A DNA stretch of 64,000 nt. Source: Takakia lepidozioides. Its lineage: Eukaryota; Streptophyta; Takakiopsida; Takakiales; Takakiaceae. The DNA is taken from NCBI GenBank assembly GCA_030704615.1, contig CM060731.1, positions 51,586,001-51,650,000 of the forward strand, written 5' to 3'. The notes beneath the pieces are model-generated. The model saw only the letters and a program-made list of their open reading frames with translations, did no database searches and was not told where the DNA came from. Positions 45,216 through 54,341 of this stretch are shown here, piece by piece. How positions within the stretch are numbered: the first letter of the stretch is position 1; every line of letters starts with the position of its first letter. The translations under genes and the position numbers were made by a program.

Positions 45216-46627
45216 TTATAACGTCCACACGGAGAGGAGCTAATGCAGTCGTCATGGTTGGCAAGAACACAGGGGGTCCCTTTGCATGGGTAACGCGAAC
45301 ATTCACAGCATCTGCAGGCAACTGCCACTAGTTCCCCACTAGTCAGCCCTCTTCTTCTGCCTTCCTCTTCATGCTCTGCTGCCAGGACTCACTGTTGTCA
45401 TCAATATGTAACTCTCAAGTAGGGTTTTGAGTCCTCCTCTTTTCACACTGGTGTGCGATGTACTCGTCAGGCTCTCTTGATGTATTGTGAGTGAAGTACA
45501 GTGTAGGTAGAAGAAGTGTCCATTGGCAGGGGGGGGAGCATTTTGCAATGGTCAGCGAATTCATGTCAGTAGCACTGACCAGGTACCTTTCCTCAGGGAA
45601 ATTGAGACTAAAAACTTAAAAAGTATTTACTAACTTCTATTGGATTAGAATCTCCTCAATTTGTTCCCACTCTTACTGTTAATGAGTGAAAGTTTTTCCT
45701 GGAATGATGGGTTTTTCTATAGGTGGAGAGATCACTGCTAGTGACGGGGTTTGGATATGAACACGATGAGGCCTGGGCTACCAACAAGGAATTCACTGAT
45801 ATCAGCCGGGTAAGTGACTCTTCCATTTGTATCTTTGTGGTTTGTGTGTCTGTGTGAGAGGGGAAAGGTAGGGGGCCAGGTTTAAACTTCTTAGATAAGT
45901 TCCTCAGCAGGTAGAAAGCCTGTACATGTGCTACCTACATTAATACTGTGCCCAATTAATAAAGCCTCAAGGATGGGAGCTAAAATTCAGCCTCATAATA
46001 TCCATGTGTCTCTCCAAAAGGTTCCATCTTGTGGAATGCTCTGCTTGTAAGACAGCAAAATGAATGAACTCACTAAATGTGAATGGGCAGGGAGTAAGGC
46101 GTCTGGGAGCTGCAGCAGTAGACATGTGTCATGTGGCTCTTGGAGTGGTGGAGGCCTACTGGGAGTATCGCCTTAAACCTTGGGATATGGCATGTCAGGT
46201 GTCTTGCTCTCTGTGATTGCGTGTACTGAAAGTGTGGTCCTGCATGTGAAGATTGTGGAGGAGGCAGGAGGAAAGGTGACTCGGATGGACGGTGGTGATT
46301 TCAGTGTGTCTGATAGATCAGTTCTTGTCAGCAATGGGATTCTACATGATAAGGCAAGTTTCCAATGCTTCATGCTATCATGGCGTCATCATGTGTATGT
46401 GAGAGAGAAAGATTGACTGTGTCTGGGCAGCCTTTTATGTCATATATAAATGTCAAGTGCTTGCCAGCCGGCATTGAGTATCGTCAGGTTTTCTTGGGAC
46501 TAAGCATTTTCCTTCTTGTTTGATGCAGATTCTTGAAAAGGTTAGTCCACCTACTCAGAAGTTAATAGCAGATGGCTTCAATTTCTCCCAATGGTTGAAG
46601 CCCTCTGGTTATGTCTCTGATGTCTAG
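40710..46627 (+). CDS. IMPL1: Inositol monophosphatase family protein, IMPL1-like (possibly decaying)
   Basis: Exons recognised: 41336-41403 ([20 protein letters not shown]), 42898-43014 ([25 protein letters not shown]), 43734-43822 ([20 protein letters not shown]), about 45273-45320 ([16 protein letters not shown]), 45723-45809 ([20 protein letters not shown]), 46091-46198 ([30 protein letters not shown]), 46252-46353 ([20 protein letters not shown]), 46529-46627. Metal-binding motifs GEEGG, DPLDGT and WDMA are present. A possible first exon at 40710 reads as a transit-peptide-like ORF. Missing or odd: the small exon expected to carry 'DTDK-SE'; the 45.27-kb exon runs into TAG and lacks about 17 residues; four residues are absent before KEFTD; 'AGVL' before IVEEAGG is replaced by CQ; one GC-AG intron. 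IMPL1 hydrolyses inositol phosphates and related esters in plastids. Transposons fill two introns. Confidence 0.8.
41579..42681. mobile_element. 1.1-kb TIR element with palindromic 16-mer repeats, in an IMPL1 intron
   Basis: Inverted ends GGGAATTCCAAAAAGGCCTT (41579-) and its complement (to 42681) are flanked by TA on both sides. The arms stay complementary for about 150 bases ('GATGTGAAATGCATCGCAAT', 'CACTTGATCACCCCCTAAAA'). Both subterminal regions carry the perfect palindrome CAATTCAATTGAATTG: about three copies on the left, five or six on the right. The interior is AT-rich with no transposase. The TA duplication suggests Tc1/mariner-like mobilisation. A (CT)n run lies at 42277-42308. Confidence 0.85.
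43078..43320 (-). mobile_element. LINE 3' fragments (copy d)
   Basis: 43078-43155 matches the zinc-knuckle part of the LINE at 44460-44550 (ACTCTCCCTTTCCTCTCTGC on plus). 43209-43320 matches the LINE 3' end: TACTCATAA, a (GA)n tract at 43237-43265, then ATGTACTC and ATAAGACGTTG. The sequence between is deleted or replaced. Confidence 0.65.
44027..45183 (-). mobile_element. LINE (non-LTR retrotransposon) 3' part, copy a, in an IMPL1 intron
   Basis: Minus-strand reading from about 45100: end of reverse transcriptase '[20 protein letters not shown]', then the RT-associated C-terminal zinc region '[20 protein letters not shown]' (ORF 44200-44721, 173 codons) and a 3' UTR. The 5' part is missing, as usual for LINEs. 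The 3' end contains a (GA)n tract (44051-44085) rather than poly(A), flanked by two copies of TGTACTCATAA. Stops and frame changes interrupt the RT part. Confidence 0.85.
45184..45215. repeat. (GA)n microsatellite
   Basis: About 14 GA units immediately at the 5'-truncation side of LINE copy a, next to the damaged IMPL1 exon at 45.27 kb. Antisense (LS)n ORFs here are microsatellite artefacts. Confidence 0.9.
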
Positions 46628-47639
46628 GCAGAATCTTCCTCTCTGATCCTTCAGGTTTTGACACCGGTAAGCCCCATTATTACATTGTCATTCAATGAGA
46701 GTCCTCATTTAAGTCTCGGAACTACATCCAGTTTGCAACCTGTAGCAGCTTGAAACCCGCTTTGTTGGTCCCAACCACACTGACTCATCTCTCTCTCTCT
46801 CTCCTGCTCTTGCCTCTACGCCATTTCTTCCAGTCCATGCTCAACAGCTGTGGGTCTTTCTAACCATCTTCCACCTCTTGTTTGTCCCTCTCCCCTGTAG
46901 AAATGTCTGGCAGCATATCTACATGAGGCTGTACTACACCATGCAGAATCTCTTGATGTTGAACCTTGAATGATGTATTTTTGCTGCTCAATGAGGGCCC
47001 CAATCTCCTACTTGTATCATACTTTCTTCTGTCTCACAAGTTCTTTGAGTTTCCTTTGGACGTCACAAAGTTCCTCACCTTACCTTTCCTGTCTAAAGCT
47101 TGCATCATGAACTCCCGTATTTGTACTGTCAAATTGACAGATTCAATGGCTCCTGTTGCAAGGGCCTAGACAAGAAAGTTTTCTTATATCACAATGAGAA
47201 GACTCCAAAATATGGATGTATTATTTCGCATTTCGATAGTTTTCTGGGGATTTTGCAGCAGCTATTGAGATTTTGCATCTCATAATTTTGAAGTATCAAA
47301 TTTTGACGCCAGAGTTCTGAAATGTGGTCCGAGCAGGAATAGGATGAGTTGACGATTAAAAGAACTTCAAATTAAATTAAAAAAATCAGAGGACATAAGG
47401 ATTCCCGCAATGCACAATGTCTCTAGTGTCGACAACTCCCCTGCAGAAGGGGTCCCAACGATCTCACTGTTGCTTTTCAATGTTGATACTTGATTGTGAT
47501 CATCCATATACAGGCAGCTACATGAAATTAATGGAAATGATTTCATCTCAGTGACGGTTTGTGGAGAGACATTTCACATTGTACGCCATGCTTCCAATGG
47601 TCTCGGAGGCATTCGGATAGAAACCAATTGCTAAGTGAA
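46628..47639. other. Gene-free stretch downstream of IMPL1
   Basis: 3' UTR and flank of IMPL1. A (CT)n run lies at 46789-46803. Short plus-strand ORFs are not protein-like. Confidence 0.4.
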
Positions 47640-48170
47640 AAAAAAATTCTCCTAAGAGTGTTTGCCGTCATAGACCCCGCGCCCAATTCGGGCGGAACGA
47701 AAGGGACCAGAAACTATCTTCGTGAGGGGCTCACACCGGTAGTATTACCTTGATACAAACCATTAGTTCGGGCTTTCCAGATATCCTCTAGGAAGCACTT
47801 CACACAAGCATCAATCTGCTGTGTGTGAGCAGCCCAAAAGTGAGACTCCAACAGGGCCAGGGCTGTAGACAGCCTCAACATTTTGAAAGTTGGTGACCAG
47901 AGGTGTCGACACAATGTTCTTGATTGAAGAGGGTCACTCGCTGGTGAGAATATCGCAGACAACCTATCCAAAAATGGATATAGTCTTCAGGTTGCCCGCA
48001 CATTGGGCAATTACAATCTCCTTTTCCTCCCTGCATCTGTTTATCGTTTAAAGGTAGGCTTCCCGCCCCGAGTTTAACTTTCAGTCTAGTGCCAAAGAGT
48101 TAAGTGAAAAGAATGTACTCGTAAGACGTTGTTTGCCGTAGCCTTGTGGCCATTGAGTTGAGTGAAAAGA
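47640..48170 (-). mobile_element. LINE 3' fragment, copy b
   Basis: Matches copy a at lower identity over the end of the zinc region and 3' UTR ('GACCCCGCGCCCAATTCGGG' on plus; 'CATCAATCTGCTGTGTGTGA'). Its right end (about 48105-48160) carries a second partial 3' end (ATGTACTCGTAAGACGTTG, then TTGCCGTAGCCTTGTGGCC), so one LINE tail has inserted beside another. Confidence 0.75.
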
Positions 48171-48204
48171 GAAGATTCAATAGACAAAGCAACGGCGGTG
48201 CCAG

Positions 48205-50165
48205 CTACAGGATGATATCTGGCGCAATTTGACTTTTGCTGATGTCAGCATGTATCTGCTTGCCCTTTTTCAGGGCTCCTAGGCTGGCACATGCACTTAG
48301 AACACAAAGAAACGTGACCTTATTGGCTGTCACTCCTTTGTGCTGCATTTGCTCATAGATCTCAAAAGCCTCCCTACCACACCCATGCTGAGTATATCCT
48401 GTGATCATTGTGTTCCATGAGACCACATCTTGTTCAACCATACTATCAAACACTTGTCGTGCACTATCTATGCTGCCACATTTGGCATACATACCAACAA
48501 GTGTATTTCCCAGAATGTTATCTGACACAATTCCACTTTTGCTCATTTGAGCATGGACCTCTTTGCCTTTATCCAGAGCTCTGAGGCTGGCAGACACATT
48601 CAGAGCACAAATGTGTGACCTTGTCAGGAGGCACCCCCTTGCTTGTCATTTGGCTATAGAGCTCGAAAGCCTCCCTGTCACACCCATGCAGAGCATATCT
48701 TGAAATCATCACATTCCACGATACCACATCTTGATGAGCCATATTGTCGACATGCCTCGGTCATGCTCCCACATTTGGCATACATGTCGGTGAGCGCAGT
48801 TTCCAGGATCAAATTTGGAGCAATTCCAGCTTTTATCATGTTAGCATGGACCTCTTTGCTCTTCTCTAAAAGCACCTAGGCTGGCACACGCATTCAGAAC
48901 ACATATGAATGTTACCCTGTTGGGTTTCATCCCTTCCTGTTGCATTTTCTCATAGATCTCAAAAGCCTCTCTTCTGCACCCATGTTGAGCATATCCTGCA
49001 ATCATTGCATTCCATGAGACAATATTTCGTATAGCCATACTGTCAAACACTTGGCGTGCATCCTTCATGCTCCCGCATTTGGCATACATGGATAAGAGCA
49101 GTCTCCAGAATCACATCTAGCACGATTCCGGCGTTGATGAAGTCTGCATGGACCTCTTTGCCCATTTCCAGGGCCCCCAGGCCAGCACATGCATTGAGAA
49201 TGCTAGTGAATGTGACCTTGTTGGGTGCCAGTCTTTCCTCTTGCATTTGCTTATATATCTCAAGAGCTTCCCTACCACACCCATGCTGAGTATATCCTGC
49301 TATAATAATATTCCAGGTAATCATCAGCTATCCATGCCTCAGCCCAAATCATGCATATATCCTTGCCTTGCTGCTAGCAGCTGACATTGACAGCCTAGAA
49401 TTATTCCAGAAAACAACCCAACCCTACTTATCACACTAGTTCCCATGCTGACTTGCGCGATTGAAACGCGGCCTGCTAAAACCAAAGCTGACTTTCCCAA
49501 GAACCTTGTAAACATTAGGAAGAATACCCATGGAGGATTTGACTGACCATGAACCCAAGATGACCTCTTGTGTCTGCTGCTTGTGTTTGTAGTCATGTCG
49601 GATTGGTCTGTGAGAAGCACCACGGTGTAGCTGAGCGGGTGTCAATTGAAACACGGATTGCTAAGACCAACCTGACTCTCCCAAGAACCTTGTAAACATC
49701 AAGAAGAATACCAAATCATGGTACTAACAGGAGCCAATTTTGCGGTGCAGGTTGCATTTTGTCAAGCACTTGGCGTGCATCCACCACACTCCCACATTTG
49801 GAATACATGTTGACAAGGGTGTTCAACAGAAAGATGCTTGGCTTCAATCCACTTCTGAGAATATGGATGTGCACCTGCTTTCCCACTGCTAGGTCTTTCA
49901 GTTTAATGCACTCCTGCAAGAGAGGGATGTAAGTAGTGGACTCCGCCCAAATGGCTCGTTGATTCAGAATGAGCAGCACCTCTTTCAGTTGTCCTGCCTT
50001 AAATAGTGTCCTCACCATCACACGAGTGTCAGAAGAGTCCTCGTTGACTGCCTCTCTTGCTGCTCTTTCAAAACCAGTGGTGATGGTGGAGGTACTACCA
50101 CTGCCGCCAGTCTGATGTCGAAGAAGCTGTGCCTCGCCTACCTCAGCCATCCTGCATGACTGCAA
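48205..50165 (-). pseudogene. PPR (PLS-type) pseudogene, copy 2
   Basis: Minus strand, broken into segments 50165-49716 (N-terminal, 'VRTLFKAGQLKEVLLILNQR', 'SKCGSVVDARQVLDKM'), 49324-49043, 49089-48841, 48875-48678 and 48597-48205, in alternating frames. PLS repeats are readable ('MYAKCGSMKDARQVFDSMAI', 'VSWNTMITGYTQHGCGREAF'). Foreign sequence at about 49325-49715 interrupts it and contains a 68-bp direct repeat. The 3' part stops at 48205 in 'ISKSQIAPDIIL', with no E or DYW region. Same family as copies 1 and 3. Confidence 0.85.
49461..49712. repeat. 68-bp direct repeat inside PPR copy 2
   Basis: 49461-49529 and 49645-49712 are about 85% alike: ATTGAAAC(G/A)CGG-CTGCTAA-ACCAA ... CCCAAGAACCTTGTAAACAT ... 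AAGAATACC. They bracket about 115 bases and lie at the point where the PPR reading frame is interrupted, so they may be ends or duplications linked to the insertion. Confidence 0.75.
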
Positions 50166-50329
50166 ACTCTTAGTTACCTATCTTTGCAGTTAAACTTACA
50201 CACAATCTCAAAGCTTCCTGATACTTCAGAAAAAAATCCCGATGCACTTGTTGCTACCAGGTTACAAACCTACTGCAACGGTCGATCTCGAGAATAGACA
50301 ATTCTAGCTCTTGAGTTAGAACCTACAAA

Positions 50330-51370
50330 TTATGATCGGCACAAACCTGTTGTATTCTTGGCTTGGAGCTCCAAAGTATACATCAACATCAGAACCACCA
50401 CCAGCTTGGCTCCATCGGGTATCATGGCAGCTAGCCCTGCTTTCACCTGAGGACAGTTTGACCAACGCTTGATCCCAAAGAGCCTCTTTTGTGCACCTAT
50501 ACCAGAAGTCTGGTAATCTTGGCCTTTTCTGCCAAAACCACAGCCAGGCAGCCATAGCTTCACCCACAGTCTTGCATGGACAAGCCTACAGCCACCACAG
50601 CTCCAAGCACAGCACTGAGCAACCTCAAACAAGCTACTGATAGCAACAGCAAGATTTTCTTTTGTGGCTATTTCACGTCAAAGATAAAGCTTACAGCTGC
50701 TGAAAGCATCTTGTAGAACAATCCAGTCATAGAGCATCAGCACGCCAGGCATAGTCACCAGCTTTCCTCAACAGACTCTCTGACATCCTCAATGAAGATA
50801 AACCCACCTTCTCATACCTCCTGTCCCGCAACTATGAAGAGTCTGAGATTGACTCTTGCCAGAGCCGCTGTATGGTCACTGCTTGAGCTGCGTGCAAGAA
50901 CTGTAAGAAGATGAGAAGTTGCCAGTTTCCGATTGGTGCTATGGATATCATTTCTGCATGCATACAATCTCTCTGCCTCATGCACATGAGAAACATAAAA
51001 ACCTAGCAAACCTTACAGATGTTACGAAGGAGCTTGTGGTGGTCAAGGCTAGCCTTCAAGCAAGGCTGATGGTGCATGCTACTCAAGTTCCTCCAAAGCC
51101 TGTATTTGACAAGACCTTGTCCTTAAAACATAATTTGCCATAACACCGAAGTCTTGACTCCTGACTGTAAACTGCGATGGAGCTCTAGCGCGCACATTAG
51201 AATTAGAACCAATCCATCCACCATTTCCTTGTATTCCACCATGTGTACTCCAACAAACTCTGAATCCAAAGGACCTCCTTTTTACACTTATATCTGATGT
51301 CTTGTGACCTTGGAATTCTTTGTGAAGACCAGGAGTGTGCAGCTGAGAAGCCATAGCTTTAACCACAGCC
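50330..51370 (-). repeat. Upstream block shared by the PPR units (copy 2, itself duplicated)
   Basis: Minus-strand peptide-like pattern 'YRCTKEALWDQALVKL' and 'DVDVYFGAPSQEYN' at 50340-50520, and a second version around 51230-51310 ('KCKKEVLWIQSLLEYTWW'). A block at 50790-50910 (CCTCAATGAAGATAAACCCACCTTCTC) resembles 26520-26640. Parallel blocks lie upstream of copies 1 and 3. Confidence 0.6.
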
Positions 51371-51589
51371 TCACACAGACCAGGCCACAGCTTTGGACAA
51401 ACATACAGGTGGTGATCACAACCAACTTATCCCACAAAAAAAAACCAGTACAATGGGATGGACAACAAAGATCTTAATCATAATTACAGCAACTGAAACC
51501 ACGGTCCAGTCTACAAAAGTACATAACAACAAGCTTGACTTACAAAAGGATCAATGTCATTCTATCCAAGGAATGCAATGATTGGGAAA

Positions 51590-52506
51590 AGATTGTACTC
51601 ATAAGACGTTGTTTGCCGTAGCCTTGTGGCCATTGACCCCGCGCCCAGTTTGAGCGGGAACAAAAGGGACAGAACCTACCTCTGTCAGGGGCTGACGTTG
51701 GCTGACGTTGGCTGACGTTGGTAGTGAGACTTACCTTCATATATAGAATTAATCCGGGTTTTCCAGATATCCTCTAGAAATCCCTTCACACAAGCATCAA
51801 TCTGCTGTGTGTGATTTGCCCAAAAACTAGGCCTCGGGAGGGCCCGAGGTTTTGGCTCAGCCTCGAGACTTTCAAAGTTGGTAAACAGGGTACAGGCACA
51901 ATTCCCTTGATAGATTTGAAGAGAGCGTCTCTTTGGTGAGAGAACCCTGGACAGTCTATCAGAAAATGAATACTGTCTTCAGATTGCCCACACAACGGGC
52001 AATCGCACTCTCCCTTTCCTCTCTGCTTCTGTTTGCTGTTGCAGATGTTCGTCGTGGACGGAGCTGATGTTGACCACTGCAACTCTCTGATGTGAGAAGA
52101 CTTGCATTGTCTGATTCGTTCGGCAAGCTTGTTTTTGAGTGGTTCTTATTGTTATTGTTTTTGTTCTTATTGTTGGACCAGCCAGTTATAAATCGAAAAC
52201 AGCAGTGAAGTGGGTTTGTTGATGGGGGAGTCTCTGAAGAAGCACCAATATCTGCCCCAGATTTCATAGTAGGCAGGGGAAGAGAAGAAGAAATGGTGTT
52301 CTATTTCCACTTGGCTTGTATTGTAATTTGGGCAATATGCGATATTCTCTGGTGGTGCTGGTCCATCCTCCTGTCTCAATTCACCCACTCAAAGGTAGGC
52401 TTCCTACCCCGAGTTTAAATTTCAGTCTAGTGCCGAGAGTGGGTAGACCCTTGAGGTCATCCAAGATGTCCTCCCCCATGTCACTGACTGGAAACAAGTT
52501 CAGGGA
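51590..52506 (-). mobile_element. LINE 3' part, copy c, interrupted by a 350-bp segment
   Basis: 51590-52040 and 52393-52506 together match copy a closely (about 95% by eye). Between them, 52041-52392 is foreign. On the minus strand that piece reads 'EVEIEHHFFFSSPAYYEIWG'-like sequence (CPNYN...VEIEHHFFF), itself similar to an RT-associated zinc region. A local GGCTGACGTT unit is repeated about four times at 51690-51722. Copy c is cut at 52506 by the large inverted repeat. Confidence 0.8.
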
Positions 52507-54160
52507 AGGGACCTGCGTAAATGAAAACCTTCTGAGTAAGAGGGTTGTTAACTACCATCTTGAGGAGCATGGTGTTGGAGATACTACGTTCTGAACATGC
52601 CAATCCTCATTCATGAACGTTGTCAATGTTGCAATATCAGTAATCCATCGTGAAATCTCTATACAATTTGTCGGTTCACCTTCGTTCGCCTCCCCCGTTC
52701 CGAGGTCTATTCCAGACTAGGGACCGGACAAAACACTAAAAATGTGGCTTGCGTCCACCTCCTCGTCCCTTTCAGAGATGCCATGTCATCAAAAAGCCAT
52801 TAGACATCAAAATCGTCACAATCAAAACCATGTGTATCTCTCTCCCTCTTTGCTCTGGATTTTCTGTTGCAGCACAACCTACTCATGGAGCCTTCAGAAA
52901 GAGCTCTCTTTGCAACATCTGCTCTTCACAGATTTGACTGTCGTGAAGGTTATATGAGCTTTGGGAAAACAGACTTGCAAACTTGCCAATACCTGCACGT
53001 GGAGAGAAGTTTTCATGATTCATGGCTTCACACTATAGAGGAACTGCAGAGCAAGGTGGAAGAAGATGGAGGCAAAGAGAGCCGTCAAGAGGCATCGTTA
53101 GATTTTGTTCACTGGAGAAGATTTGGGGCCTGCTATTTCCATGGACCCAAATTTGTTGTGCTTTGTCTGCTGAGGTGCAAAATATAGAGCGATGACGAAG
53201 CACGTTGGGGAAAACCTGTTACTTCGGTGCACTTCAAGTCACAGATTCTTCACAGGGTGTCAGATGAGGTGACTCTCTCTCTCTCTTTTCCCAATCATTC
53301 TGCGGAATGACCTGTGAAGACCCTGTGAAGAATCTGTGACTTGAAGTGCACCGAAGTAACAGGTTTTCCCCAGCGCCCCAACGTGCTTCGTCATCGCTCT
53401 ATGTTTTGCACCTCAGCAAACAAAGCACAACAAATTTGGGGCCATGGTAATAATAGGCCCCAAATCTTCTCCAGTGAACAAAACCTAACGATGCCTCTTG
53501 ACGGCTCTCTTCGCCTCCATCTTCTCCCATCTTGCTCTGCAGTTCCTCTATAGTGTGAAGCCATGAATCATGAAAACTTCTCTCCACGTGCAGGTATTGG
53601 CAAGTTTGCAAGTCTGTTTTCCCAAAGCTCATATAACCTTCACGACAGTCAAATCTGTGAAGAGCAGATGTTGCAAAGAGAGCTCTTTCTGAAGGCTCCA
53701 TGAGTAGGTTGTGCTGCAACAGGAAATCCAGAGCAAAGAGGGAGAGAGATACACATGGTTTTGATTGTGACAATTTTGATGTCTAATGGCTTTTTGATGA
53801 CATGGCATCTCTGAAAGGGACGAGGACGCAAGCCACATTTTTAGTGTTTTGTCCGGTCCCTAGTCTGGAACAGACCTCGGAAGGGGGAGGTGAACGAAGG
53901 TGAACTGACAAATTGTATAGAGACTTCACGATGGATTACTGATATTGCAACATTGACAACGTTCATGAGTGAGGATTGGCATGTTCAAAACGGATCTGTA
54001 GTATCTCCAACACCATGCTCCTCAAGATTGAACAGTTGCTCACACTACAACAATATGCTTGATTGATGGAGTCACACTACGCTGGCATTCTTGTCTGTGG
54101 TTTACGTATGGTAGTTAACAACCCTCTTACTCAGAAGGTTTTCATTTATGCAGGTCCCTT
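52506..54160. repeat. 1.65-kb inverted repeat (foldback) with 61-base spacer
   Basis: Left arm 52506-53258 and right arm 53320-54160 are reverse complements at very high identity (mid-to-high 90s % by eye). Boundaries: AAGGGACCTG at 52506 and CAGGTCCCTT at 54151-54160; inner ends ACAGATTCTTCACAGGGT (53241-53258) and its complement (53320-53337). The right arm has an extra 81 bases (54027-54107). Each arm contains the same ORF (53187 upstream on plus; 53399-53773 on minus) with 'LMEPSERALFATSALHRFDC' and 'CQYLHVERSFHDSWLHTIEE', of unknown family, probably captured gene sequence. A transcript through it would fold into a roughly 750-bp hairpin. Confidence 0.9.
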
Positions 54161-54185
54161 GCGCTCTGGAGAAAGGAGTCTTGTG

Positions 54186-54200
54186 GGGGGGGGGGGGGTG
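54186..54200. repeat. Poly(G) run
   Basis: A run of about 14 G just outside the right arm of the inverted repeat; the length is error-prone in sequencing. Confidence 0.8.
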
Positions 54201-54341
54201 TTTAGGGACTTGATGATCATGTACTACTGGTGTAAGGACAACAATCTTGTTCATACTCCTTGGTTATGAGAACAATGACCAACAAACATTTCCCCCATTG
54301 TGGTTGAAGTGGTGCTCTTTCTTTCAGGCATGCTCCTTGCT

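Noticed and set aside
45092-45328. Cysteine-rich minus-strand ORF over the IMPL1 exon at 45.27 kb
   Set aside because: Shadow of a plus-strand exon matching GGP--W-TRTF-A-AG of the inositol monophosphatase family, plus microsatellite.
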